From Saposhnikovia divaricata (Eukaryota > Streptophyta > Magnoliopsida > Apiales > Apiaceae), in assembly GCA_036435485.1 (NCBI GenBank), contig CM071595.1, forward strand, positions 2,666,001-2,730,000: DNA of 64,000 nt, in the 5' to 3' direction. Positions 51,380-63,886 of this stretch are shown here, piece by piece (within the stretch, counting starts at the first letter, position 1; every line of letters begins with the position of its first letter). A program made the translations under genes and the position numbers. The notes beneath the pieces were generated by a model that made no database searches, had not been told where the DNA came from, and was given only the letters and a program-made list of their open reading frames with translations.

Positions 51380-52900
51380 AATTTCATTGAATTCCAATAA
51401 CCCATAGGAACAAAATATGTAAAAATATCCACAAAATGGTCCGACCCGATTTTTAAAAATATCCCGTGTACTAACCCCTTTGAGGATTATCCAAAAACCG
51501 AGTTTTGACTATATCAGCTCCGATACAGGTCTGAATTGTGTCAAATAAAATTTCATTGAATTCCAAGAACCCATAGGAACAAAATATGTAAAAATATCCA
51601 CGAAATGGTCCGACTCGATTTTTAACAATATCCCGTGTACTAACCCCTTTGAGGATTATCCAAAAACCGAGTTTCGTTCATATCAGCTCCGATTCAGGTC
51701 CGAATTGCGTCAAATAAAATTTCGTTGAATTCCAATAACCCATAGGAACAAAATATGTAAAAATATATACAAAATGGTCCGACTCGATTTTTAACAATAT
51801 CCCGTGTACTATCCCCTTTGAGGATTATCCAAAAACGGAGTTTTGACTATATCAGCTCCGATACAGGTCTGAATTGTGTCAAATAAAATTTCATTGAATT
51901 CCAATAACCCATAGGAACAAAATATGTAAAAATATCCACAAAATGGTCCGACTCAATTTTTAGCAATATCCCGTGTACTAACCCCTTTGAGGATTATCCA
52001 AAAACCGAGTTTTGACTATATCAGCTCCAATTCAGGTCTGAATTGCGTCAAATAAAATTTCGTTGAATTCCAATAACCCGTAGGAACAAAATATGTAAAA
52101 ATATCCTTAAAATGGTCCGACTCGATTTTTAACAATATCCCGTGTACTAACCACTTTGAGGATTATCCGAAAATCGAGTTTCGATCATATCAGCTCCGAT
52201 TCAGGTCTGAATTGCGTCAAATAAAATTTCGTTGAATTCCAATAACCCATAGGAACAAAATATTTAAAAATATCCACAAAATGGTCCGACCCGATTTTTA
52301 ACAATATCCCATGTACTAACCCCTTTGAGGATTATCCGAAAACCGAGTTTCGATCATATCAGCTCCGATTCAGGTCTGAATTGCGTCAAATAAAATTTCG
52401 TTGAATTCCAATAACCCATAGGAACAAAATATTTAAAAATATCCACAAAATGGTCCGACCCGATTTTTAACAATATCCCATGTACTAACCCCTTTGAGGA
52501 TTATCCGAAAACCGAGTTTCGTTCATATCAGCTCCGATTCAGGTCTGAATTGCGTCAAATAAAATTTCGTTGAATTCCAATAACCCATAGGAACAAAATA
52601 TGTAAAAATATCATTAAAATGGTCCGACTCGATTTTTAACAATATCCCGTATACAAACCACTTTGAGGATTATCCGAAAACCGAGTTTCGTTCATATCAG
52701 CTCCGATTCAGGTCTGAATTGCGTCAAATAAAATTTCGTTGAATTCCAATAACCCATAGGAACAAAATATGTAAAAATATCCACAAAATGGTCCGACTCG
52801 ATTTTTAACAATATCCCGTGTACTAACCCCTTTGAGGATTATCTAAAAACCGAGTTTTGACTATATCAGCTCCGATACAGGTCTGAATTGTGTCAAATAA
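51210..52900 (+). repeat. Third, shortened copy of the 19-mer (seven monomers missing)
   Basis: It matches 47322-47830 at an offset of 3888 bases (170-bp monomer, V, D1). It then matches from the TATATACAAAATGG monomer onward at an offset of 2705 bases (51768 versus 49063). The change of 1183 bases equals seven monomers missing relative to copy 2. It ends with the TTATCTAAAAACC monomer. Confidence 0.9.
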
Positions 52901-54083
52901 AATTTCATTGAATTCCAAGAACCCATAGGAACAAAATATGTAAAAATATCCACAAAATGGTCCGACTCGATTTTTAACAATATCCCGTGTACTAACCCCT
53001 TTGAGGATTATCCAAAAACCGAGTTTTGACTATATCAGCTCCGATACAGGTCTGAATTGTGTCAAATAAAATTTCATTGAATTCTAAGAACCCATAGGAA
53101 CAAAATATGTAAAAATATCCACAAAATGGTCCGACTCGATTTTTAACAATATCCTGTGTACTAACCCCTTTGAGGATTATCCGAAAACCGAGTTTCGTTC
53201 ATATCAGCTCCGATTCAGGTCGGAATTGCGTCAAATAAAATTTCGTTGAATTCCAATAACCCATAGGAACAAAATATGTAAAAATATCCTTAAAATGGTC
53301 CGACTCGATTTTTAACAATATCCCGTGTACTAACCACTTTGAGGATTATCCGAAAACCGAGTTTCGTTCATATCAGCTCCGATTCAGGTCGGAATTGCGT
53401 CAAATAAAATTTCGTTGAATTCCAATAACCCATAGGAACAAAATATGTAAAAATATCCTTAAAATGGTCCGACTCGATTTTTAACAATATCCCTTGTACT
53501 AACCACTTTGAGGATTATCCGAAAACCGAGTTTCGTTCATATCAGCTCCGATTCAGGTCCGAATTGCGTTAAATAAAATTTCGTTGAATTCCAATAACCC
53601 ATAGGAACAAAATATGTAAAAATATCCACAAAATGGTCCGACTCGATTTTTAACAATATCCCGTGTACTAACCCCTTTGAGGATTATCCAAAAACCGAGT
53701 TTTGACTATATCAGCTCCGATACAGGTCTGAATTGTGTCAAATAAAATTTCGTTGAATTCCAATAACCCATAGGAACAAAATATGTAAAAATATCCACGA
53801 AATGGTCCGACTCGATTTTTAACAATATCCCGTGTACTAACCCCTTTGAGGATTATCCAAAAACCGAGTTTCGTTCATATCAGCTCCGATTCAGGTCTGA
53901 ATTGCGTCAAATAAAATTTCGTTGAATTCCAATAACCCATAGGAACAAAATATGTAAAAATATCCACAAAATGGTCCGACTCGATTTTTAACAGTATCCC
54001 GTGTACTAACCCCTTTGAGGATTATCCAAAAACGGAGTTTTGACTATATCAGCTCCGATTCAGGTCCGAATTGCGTCAAATAA

Positions 54084-56700
54084 AATTTCGTTGAATTCCA
54101 ATAACCCATAGGAACAAAATATGTAAAAATATCCACAAAATGGTCCGACTCGATTTTTAGCAATATCCCGTGTACTAACCCCTTTGAGGATTATCCAAAA
54201 ACCGAGTTTTGACTATATCAGCTCCAATTCAGGTCTGAATTGCGTCAAATAAAATTTCGTTGAATTCCAATAACCCATAGGAACAAAATATGTAAAAATA
54301 TCCTTAAAATGGTCCGACTCGATTTTTAACAATATCCCTCGTACTTACCACTTTGAGGATTATCCGAAAACCGAGTTTCGATCATATCAGCTCCGATTCA
54401 GGTCTGAATTGCGTCAAATAAAATTTCGTTGAATTCCAATAACCCATAGGAACAAAATATTTAAAAATATCCACAAAATGGTCCGACCCGATTTTTAACA
54501 ATATCCCATGTACTAACCCTTTTGAGGATTATCCGAAAACCGAGTTTCGATCATATCAGCTCCGATTCAGGTCTGAATTGCGTCAAATAAAATTTCGTTG
54601 AATTCCAATAACCCATAGGAACAAAATATTTAAAAATATCCACAAAATGGTCCGACCCGATTTTTAACAATATCCCATGTACTAACCCCTTTGAGGATTA
54701 TCCGAAAACCGAGTTTCGTTCATATCAGCTCCGATTCAGGTCTGAATTGTGTCAAATAAATTTTCATTGAATTCCAATAACCCATAGGAACAAAATATGT
54801 AAAAATATCCACAAAATGGTCCGACCCGATTTTTAAAAATATCCCGTGTACTAACCCCTTTGAGGATTATCCAAAAACCGAGTTTTGACTATATCAGCTC
54901 CGATACAGGTCTGAATTGTGTCAAATAAAATTTCATTGAATTCCAAGAACCCATAGGAACAAAATATGTAAAAATATCCACGAAATGGTCCGACTCGATT
55001 TTTAACAATATCCCGTGTACTAACCCCTTTGAGGATTATCCAAAAATCGAGTTTCGTTCATATCAGCTCCGATTCAGGTCCGAATTGCGTTAAATAAAAT
55101 TTCGTTGAATTCCAATAACCCATAGGAACAAAATATGTAAAAATATCCACAAAATGGTCCGACTCGATTTTTAACAATATCCCGTGTACTAACCCCTTTG
55201 AGGATTATCCAAAAACGGAGTTTTGACTATATCAGCTCCGATACAGGTCTGAATTGTGTCAAATAAAATTTCATTGAATTCCAATAACCCATAGGAACAA
55301 AATATGTAAAAATATCCACAAAATGGTCCGACTCGATTTTTAACAATATCCCGTGTACTAACCCCTTTGAGGATTATCCAAAAACCGAGTTTCGTTCATA
55401 TCAGCTCCGATTCAGGTCCGAATTGCGTTAAATAAAATTTCGTTGAATTCCAATAACCCATAGGAACAAAATATGTAAAAATATCCACAAAATGGTCCGA
55501 CTCGATTTTTAACAATATCCCGTGTACTAACCCCTTTGAGGATTATCCAAAAACGGAGTTTTGACTATATCAGCTCCGATACAGGTCTGAATTGTGTCAA
55601 ATAAAATTTCATTGAATTCCAATAACCCATAGGAACAAAATATGTAAAAATATCCACGAAATGGTCCGACTCGATTTTTAACAATATCCCGTGTACTAAC
55701 CCCTTTGAGGATTATCCAAAAACCGAGGTTCGTTCATATCAGCTCCGATTCAGGTCCGAATTGCGTCAAATAAAATTTCGTTGAATTCCAATAACCCATA
55801 GGAACAAAATATGTAAAAATATCCACAAAATGGTCCGACCCGATTTTTAAAAATATCCCGTGTACTAACCCCTTTGAGGATTATCCAAAAAACGAGTTTT
55901 GACTATATCAGCTCCGATACAGGTCTGAATTTTGTCAAATAAAATTTCATTGAATTCCAAGAACCCATAGGAACAAAATATGTAAAAATATCCACGAAAT
56001 GGTCCGACTCGATTTTTAACAATATCCCGTGTACTAACCCCTTTGAGGATTATCCAAAAACCGAGTTTCGTTCATATCAGCTCCGATTCAGGTCCGAATT
56101 GCGTCAAATAAAATTTCGTTGAATTCCAATAACCCATAGGAACAAAATATGTAAAAATATCCACAAAATGGTCCGACTCGATTTTTAACAATATCCCGTG
56201 TACTAACCCCTTTGAGGATTATCCAAAAACGGAGTTTTGACTATATCAGCTCCGATTCAGGTCTGAATTGCGTCAAATAAAATTTCGTTGAATTCCAATA
56301 ACCCATAGGAACAAAATATTTAAAAATATCCACAAAATGGTCCGACCCGATTTTTAACAATATCCCATGTACTAACCCCTTTGAGGATTATCCGAAAACC
56401 GAGTTTCGATCATATCAGCTCCGATTCAGGTCTGAATTGCGTCAAATAAAATTTCGTTGAATTCCAATAACCCATAGGAACAAAATATTTAAAAATATCC
56501 ACAAAATGGTCCGACCCGATTTTTAACAATATCCCATGTACTAACCCCTTTGAGGATTATCCGAAAACCGAGTTTCGTTCATATCAGCTCCGATTCAGGT
56601 CTGAATTGCGTCAAATAAAATTTCGTTGAATTCCAATAACCCATAGGAACAAAATATGTAAAAATATCCACAAAATGGTCCGACTCGATTTTTAACAATA
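54084..56700 (+). repeat. 33-monomer-offset segmental copy 1
   Basis: About 15.5 monomers recur 5577 bases downstream (33 x 169). Markers include TTTTTAGCAA (54158 and 59735), AACCCTTTTGAGG (54517 and 60094), GCGTTAAAT and ACCGAGGTTCG (55724 and 61301). A handful of single-base differences separate the copies, for example CCTCGTACTTACC here versus CCTTGTACTTACC. Confidence 0.9.
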
Positions 56701-57632
56701 TCCCGTGTACTAACCCCTTTGAGGATTATCCAAAAACCGAGTTTCGTTCATATCAGCTCCGATTCAGGTCTGAATTGTGTCAAATAAAATTTCATTGAAT
56801 TCCAATAACCCATAGGAACAAAATATGTAAAAATATCCACAAAATGGTCCGACTCGATTTTTAACAATATCCCGTGTACTAACCCCTTTGAGGATTATCC
56901 AAAAACCGAGTTTCGTTCATATCAGCTCCGATTCAGGTCTGAATTGCGTCAAATAAAATTTCGTTGAATTCCAATAACCCATAGGAACAAAATATGTAAA
57001 AATATCCACGAAATGGTCCGACTCGATTTTTAACAATATCCCGTGTACTAACCCCTTTGAGGATTATCCAAAAACCGAGTTTCGTTCATATCAGCTCCGA
57101 TTCAGGTCCGAATTGCGTCAAATAAAATTTCGTTGAATTCCAATAACCCATAGGAACAAAATATGTAAAAATAGCCACAAAATGGTCCGACTCGATTTTT
57201 AACAATATCCCGTGTACTAACCCCTTTGAGGATTATCCAAAAACGGAGTTTTGACTATATCAGCTCCGATACAGGTCTGAATTGTGTCAAATAAAATTTC
57301 ATTGAATTCCAATAACCCATAGGAACAAAATATGTAAAAATATCCACAAAATGGTCCGACTCGATTTTTAGCAATATCCCGTGTACTAACCCCTTTGAGG
57401 ATTATCCAAAAACCGAGTTTTGACTATATCAGCTCCAATTCAGGTCTGAATTGCGTCAAATAAAATTTCGTTGAATTCCAATAACCCATAGGAACAAAAT
57501 ATGTAAAAATATCCTTAAAATTGTCCGACTCGATTTTTAACAATATCCCTTGTACTTACCACTTTGAGGATTATCCGAAAACCGAGTTTCGATCATATCA
57601 GCTCCGATTCAGGTCTGAATTGCGTCAAATAA
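55774..57632 (+). repeat. 14-monomer-offset duplication, copy 1 (11 monomers)
   Basis: It recurs at 58140-59998 with an offset of 2366 bases. Markers are CCAAAAAACGAG (55891 and 58257), AAAATAGCCAC (57171 and 59537) and CTTGTACTTACC. The copies are separated by a 3-monomer block (57633-58139) that is itself part of a local trimer repeat. Confidence 0.88.
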
Positions 57633-58477
57633 AATTTCGTTGAATTCCAATAACCCATAGGAACAAAATATTTAAAAATATCCACAAAATGGTCCGACCC
57701 GATTTTTAACAATATCCCATGTACTAACCCCTTTGAGGATTATCCAAAAAACGAGTTTTGACTATATCAGCTCCGATACAGGTCTGAATTTTGTCAAATA
57801 AAATTTCATTGAATTCCAAGAACCCATAGGAACAAAATATGTAAAAATATCCACGAAATGGTCCGACTCGATTTTTAACAATATCCCGTGTACTAACCCC
57901 TTTGAGGATTATCCAAAAACCGAGTTTCGTTCATATCAGCTCCGATTCAGGTCCGAATTGCGTCAAATAAAATTTCGTTGAATTCCAATAACCCATAGGA
58001 ACAAAATATGTAAAAATATCCTTAAAATTGTCCGACTCGATTTTTAACAATATCCCTTGTACTTACCACTTTGAGGATTATCCGAAAACCGAGTTTCGAT
58101 CATATCAGCTCCGATTCAGGTCTGAATTGCGTCAAATAAAATTTCGTTGAATTCCAATAACCCATAGGAACAAAATATTTAAAAATATCCACAAAATGGT
58201 CCGACCCGATTTTTAAAAATATCCCGTGTACTAACCCCTTTGAGGATTATCCAAAAAACGAGTTTTGACTATATCAGCTCCGATACAGGTCTGAATTTTG
58301 TCAAATAAAATTTCATTGAATTCCAAGAACCCATAGGAACAAAATATGTAAAAATATCCACGAAATGGTCCGACTCGATTTTTAACAATATCCCGTGTAC
58401 TAACCCCTTTGAGGATTATCCAAAAACCGAGTTTCGTTCATATCAGCTCCGATTCAGGTCCGAATTGCGTCAAATAA
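57464..58477 (+). repeat. 3-monomer tandem duplication (2 x 507 bp)
   Basis: 57464-57970 and 57971-58477 each hold an S-like monomer (AAAATTGTCC, CTTGTACTTACC), a hybrid with X-type start and CCAAAAAACGAG/GATAC end, and D1. The two hybrids differ in the middle (AACAATATCCCATG versus AAAAATATCCCGTG), so two distinct exchange junctions are preserved. Confidence 0.9.
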
Positions 58478-59998
58478 AATTTCGTTGAATTCCAATAACC
58501 CATAGGAACAAAATATGTAAAAATATCCACAAAATGGTCCGACTCGATTTTTAACAATATCCCGTGTACTAACCCCTTTGAGGATTATCCAAAAACGGAG
58601 TTTTGACTATATCAGCTCCGATTCAGGTCTGAATTGCGTCAAATAAAATTTCGTTGAATTCCAATAACCCATAGGAACAAAATATTTAAAAATATCCACA
58701 AAATGGTCCGACCCGATTTTTAACAATATCCCATGTACTAACCCCTTTGAGGATTATCCGAAAACCGAGTTTCGATCATATCAGCTCCGATTCAGGTCTG
58801 AATTGCGTCAAATAAAATTTCGTTGAATTCCAATAACCCATAGGAACAAAATATTTAAAAATATCCACAAAATGGTCCGACCCGATTTTTAACAATATCC
58901 CATGTACTAACCCCTTTGAGGATTATCCGAAAACCGAGTTTCGTTCATATCAGCTCCGATTCAGGTCTGAATTGCGTCAAATAAAATTTCGTTGAATTCC
59001 AATAACCCATAGGAACAAAATATGTAAAAATATCCACAAAATGGTCCGACTCGATTTTTAACAATATCCCGTGTACTAACCCCTTTGAGGATTATCCAAA
59101 AACCGAGTTTCGTTCATATCAGCTCCGATTCAGGTCTGAATTGTGTCAAATAAAATTTCATTGAATTCCAATAACCCATAGGAACAAAATATGTAAAAAT
59201 ATCCACAAAATGGTCCGACTCGATTTTTAACAATATCCCGTGTACTAACCCCTTTGAGGATTATCCAAAAACCGAGTTTCGTTCATATCAGCTCCGATTC
59301 AGGTCTGAATTGCGTCAAATAAAATTTCGTTGAATTCCAATAACCCATAGGAACAAAATATGTAAAAATATCCACGAAATGGTCCGACTCGATTTTTAAC
59401 AATATCCCGTGTACTAACCCCTTTGAGGATTATCCAAAAACCGAGTTTCGTTCATATCAGCTCCGATTCAGGTCCGAATTGCGTCAAATAAAATTTCGTT
59501 GAATTCCAATAACCCATAGGAACAAAATATGTAAAAATAGCCACAAAATGGTCCGACTCGATTTTTAACAATATCCCGTGTACTAACCCCTTTGAGGATT
59601 ATCCAAAAACGGAGTTTTGACTATATCAGCTCCGATACAGGTCTGAATTGTGTCAAATAAAATTTCATTGAATTCCAATAACCCATAGGAACAAAATATG
59701 TAAAAATATCCACAAAATGGTCCGACTCGATTTTTAGCAATATCCCGTGTACTAACCCCTTTGAGGATTATCCAAAAACCGAGTTTTGACTATATCAGCT
59801 CCAATTCAGGTCTGAATTGCGTCAAATAAAATTTCGTTGAATTCCAATAACCCATAGGAACAAAATATGTAAAAATATCCTTAAAATTGTCCGACTCGAT
59901 TTTTAACAATATCCCTTGTACTTACCACTTTGAGGATTATCCGAAAACCGAGTTTCGATCATATCAGCTCCGATTCAGGTCTGAATTGCGTCAAATAA
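58140..59998 (+). repeat. 14-monomer-offset duplication, copy 2 (11 monomers)
   Basis: It matches 55774-57632 at a 2366-base offset. The 5' half of its first monomer is X-type (T40) instead of G40, because this copy begins inside a hybrid monomer. Confidence 0.88.
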
Positions 59999-62270
59999 AA
60001 TTTCGTTGAATTCCAATAACCCATAGGAACAAAATATTTAAAAATATCCACAAAATGGTCCGACCCGATTTTTAACAATATCCCATGTACTAACCCTTTT
60101 GAGGATTATCCGAAAACCGAGTTTCGATCATATCAGCTCCGATTCAGGTCTGAATTGCGTCAAATAAAATTTCGTTGAATTCCAATAACCCATAGGAACA
60201 AAATATTTAAAAATATCCACAAAATGGTCCGACCCGATTTTTAACAATATCCCATGTACTAACCCCTTTGAGGATTATCCGAAAACCGAGTTTCGTTCAT
60301 ATCAGCTCCGATTCAGGTCTGAATTGTGTCAAATAAAATTTCATTGAATTCCAATAACCCATAGGAACAAAATATGTAAAAATATCCACAAAATGGTCCG
60401 ACCCGATTTTTAAAAATATCCCGTGTACTAACCCCTTTGAGGATTATCCAAAAACCGAGTTTTGACTATATCAGCTCCGATACAGGTCTGAATTGTGTCA
60501 AATAAAATTTCATTGAATTCCAAGAACCCATAGGAACAAAATATGTAAAAATATCCACGAAATGGTCCGACTCGATTTTTAACAATATCCCGTGTACTAA
60601 CCCCTTTGAGGATTATCCAAAAACCGAGTTTCGTTCATATCAGCTCCGATTCAGGTCCGAATTGCGTTAAATAAAATTTCGTTGAATTCCAATAACCCAT
60701 AGGAACAAAATATGTAAAAATATCCACAAAATGGTCCGACTCGATTTTTAACAATATCCCGTGTACTAACCCCTTTGAGGATTATCCAAAAACGGAGTTT
60801 TGACTATATCAGCTCCGATACAGGTCTGAATTGTGTCAAATAAAATTTCATTGAATTCCAATAACCCATAGGAACAAAATATGTAAAAATATCCACAAAA
60901 TGGTCCGACTCGATTTTTAACAATATCCCGTGTACTAACCCCTTTGAGGATTATCCAAAAACCGAGTTTCGTTCATATCAGCTCCGATTCAGGTCCGAAT
61001 TGCGTTAAATAAAATTTCGTTGAATTCCAATAACCCATAGGAACAAAATATGTAAAAATATCCACAAAATGGTCCGACACGATTTTTAACAATATCCCGT
61101 GTACTAACCCCTTTGAGGATTATCCAAAAACGGAGTTTTGACTATATCAGCTCCGATACAGGTCTGAATTGTGTCAAATAAAATTTCATTGAATTCCAAT
61201 AACCCATAGGAACAAAATATGTAAAAATATCCACGAAATGGTCCGACTCGATTTTTAACAATATCCCGTGTACTAACCCCTTTGAGGATTATCCAAAAAC
61301 CGAGGTTCGTTCATATCAGCTCCGATTCAGGTCCGAATTGCGTCAAATAAAATTTCGTTGAATTCCAATAACCCATAGGAACAAAATATGTAAAAATATC
61401 CACAAAATGGTCCGACCCGATTTTTAAAAATATCCCGTGTACTAACCCCTTTGAGGATTATCCAAAAAACGAGTTTTGACTATATCAGCTCCGATACAGG
61501 TCTGAATTGTGTCAAATAAAATTTCATTGAATTCCAAGAACCCATAGGAACAAAATATGTAAAAATATCCACGAAATGGTCCGACTCGATTTTTAACAAT
61601 ATCCCGTGTACTAACCCCTTTGAGGATTATCCAAAAACCGAGTTTCGTTCATATCAGCTCCGATTCAGGTCCGAATTGCGTCAAATAAAATTTCGTTGAA
61701 TTCCAGTAACCCATAGGAACAAAATATGTAAAAATATCCACAAAATGGTCCGACTCGATTTTTAACAATATCCCGTGTACTAACCCCTTTGAGGATTATC
61801 CAAAAACGGAGTTTTGACTATATCAGCTCCGATTCAGGTCTGAATTGCGTCAAATAAAATTTCGTTGAATTCCAATAACCCATAGGAACAAAATATTTAA
61901 AAATATCCACAAAATGGTCCGACCCGATTTTTAACAATATCCCATGTACTAACCCCTTTGAGGATTATCCGAAAACCGAGTTTCGATCATATCAGCTCCG
62001 ATTCAGGTCTGAATTGCGTCAAATAAAATTTCGTTGAATTCCAATAACCCATAGGAACAAAATATTTAAAAATATCCACAAAATGGTCCGACCCGATTTT
62101 TAACAATATCCCATGTACTAACCCCTTTGAGGATTATCCGAAAACCGAGTTTCGTTCATATCAGCTCCGATTCAGGTCTGAATTGCGTCAAATAAAATTT
62201 CGTTGAATTCCAATAACCCATAGGAACAAAATATGTAAAAATATCCACAAAATGGTCCGACTCGATTTTT
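59661..62270 (+). repeat. 33-monomer-offset segmental copy 2
   Basis: It matches 54084-56700 at a 5577-base offset. Private changes are GACACG near 61077 and TTCCAGTAACCC near 61705. The match ends inside the monomer at 62196, where TTTTTATCAATATCC and ACGGAG replace the expected sequence. Confidence 0.9.
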
Positions 62271-63378
62271 ATCAATATCCCGTGTACTAACCCCTTTGAG
62301 GATTATCCAAAAACGGAGTTTTGACTATATCAGCTCCGATACAGGTCTGAATTGTGTCAAATAAAATTTCATTGAATTCCAATAACCCATAGGAACAAAA
62401 TATGTAAAAATATCCACGAAATGGTCCGACTCGATTTTTAACAATATCCCGTGTACTAACCCCTTTGAGGATTATCCAAAAACCGAGTTTCGTTCATATC
62501 AGCTCCGATTCAGGTCCGAATTGCGTCAAATAAAATTTCGTTGAATTCCAATAACCCATAGGAACAAAATATGTAAAAATATCCACAAAATGGTCCGACC
62601 CGATTTTTAAAAATATCCCGTGTACTAACCCCTTTGAGGATTATCCAAAAAACGAGTTTTGACTATATCAGCTCCGATACAGGTCTGAATTGTGTCAAAT
62701 AAAATTTCATTGAATTCCAATAACCCATAGGAACAAAATATGTAAAAATATCCACGAAATGGTCCGACTCGATTTTTAACAATATCCCGTGTACTAACCC
62801 CTTTGAGGATTATCCAAAAACCGAGGTTCGTTCATATCAGCTCCGATTCAGGTCCGAATTGCGTCAAATAAAATTTCGTTGAATTCCAATAACCCATAGG
62901 AACAAAATATGTAAAAATATCCACAAAATGGTCCGACCCGATTTTTAAAAATATCCCGTGTACTAACCCCTTTGAGGATTATCCAAAAAACGAGTTTTGA
63001 CTATATCAGCTCCGATTCAGGTCTGAATTGCGTCAAATAAAATTTCGTTGAATTCCAATAACCCATAGGAACAAAATATGTAAAAATATCCACAAAATGG
63101 TCCGACTCGATTTTTAACAATATCCCGTGTACTAACCCCTTTGAGGATTATCCAAAAACCGAGTTTTGACTATATCAGCTCCGATACAGGTCTGAATTGT
63201 GTCAAATAAAATTTCATTGAATTCCAATAACCCATAGGAACAAAATATGTAAAAATATCCACGAAATGGTCCGACCCGATTTTTAAAAATATCCCGTGTA
63301 CTAACCCCTTTGAGGATTATCCAAAAACCGAGTTTTGACTATATCAGCTCCGATACAGGTCTGAATTGTGTCAAATAA

Positions 63379-63547
63379 AATTTCATTGAATTCGAAGAAC
63401 CCATAGGAACAAAATATGTAAAAATATCCACGAAATGGTCCGACTCGATTTTTAACAATATCCCGTGTACTAACCCCTTTGAGGATTATCCAAAAACCGA
63501 GTTTCGTTCATATCCAATCCGATTCAGGTCCGAATTGCGTCAAATAA
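63379..63547 (+). repeat. Monomer with the highest private-change load noticed
   Basis: A D1-type monomer with TTCGAAGAACC at 14-24 and a triple change AGC to CAA at 63515-63517 (TATCCAATCC instead of TATCAGCTCC). Adjacent multi-base substitutions are otherwise rare in this array. Confidence 0.85.
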
Positions 63548-63716
63548 AATTTCGTTGAATTCCAATAACCCATAGGAACAAAATATGTAAAAATATCCAC
63601 AAAATGGTCCGACTCGATTTTTAACAGTATCCCGTGTACTAACCCCTTTGAGGATTATCCAAAAACGGAGTTTTGACTATATCAGCTCCGATTCAGGTCC
63701 GAATTGCGTCAAATAA

Positions 63717-63886
63717 AATTTCGTTGAATTCCAATAACCCATAGGAACAAAATATGTAAAAATATCCACAAAATGGTCCGACTCGATTTTTAACAATATC
63801 CCGTGTACTAACCCCCTTTGAGGATTATCCAAAAACCGAGTTTTGACTATATCAGCTCCGATACAGGTCTGAATTGTGTCAAATAA
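63717..63886 (+). repeat. 170-bp length-variant monomer, domain D lineage
   Basis: The last complete monomer of the window carries the C5 run. It is 74 monomers from the previous C5 copy and is again followed by a V-type monomer, so the local neighbourhood moved with it. Confidence 0.95.
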
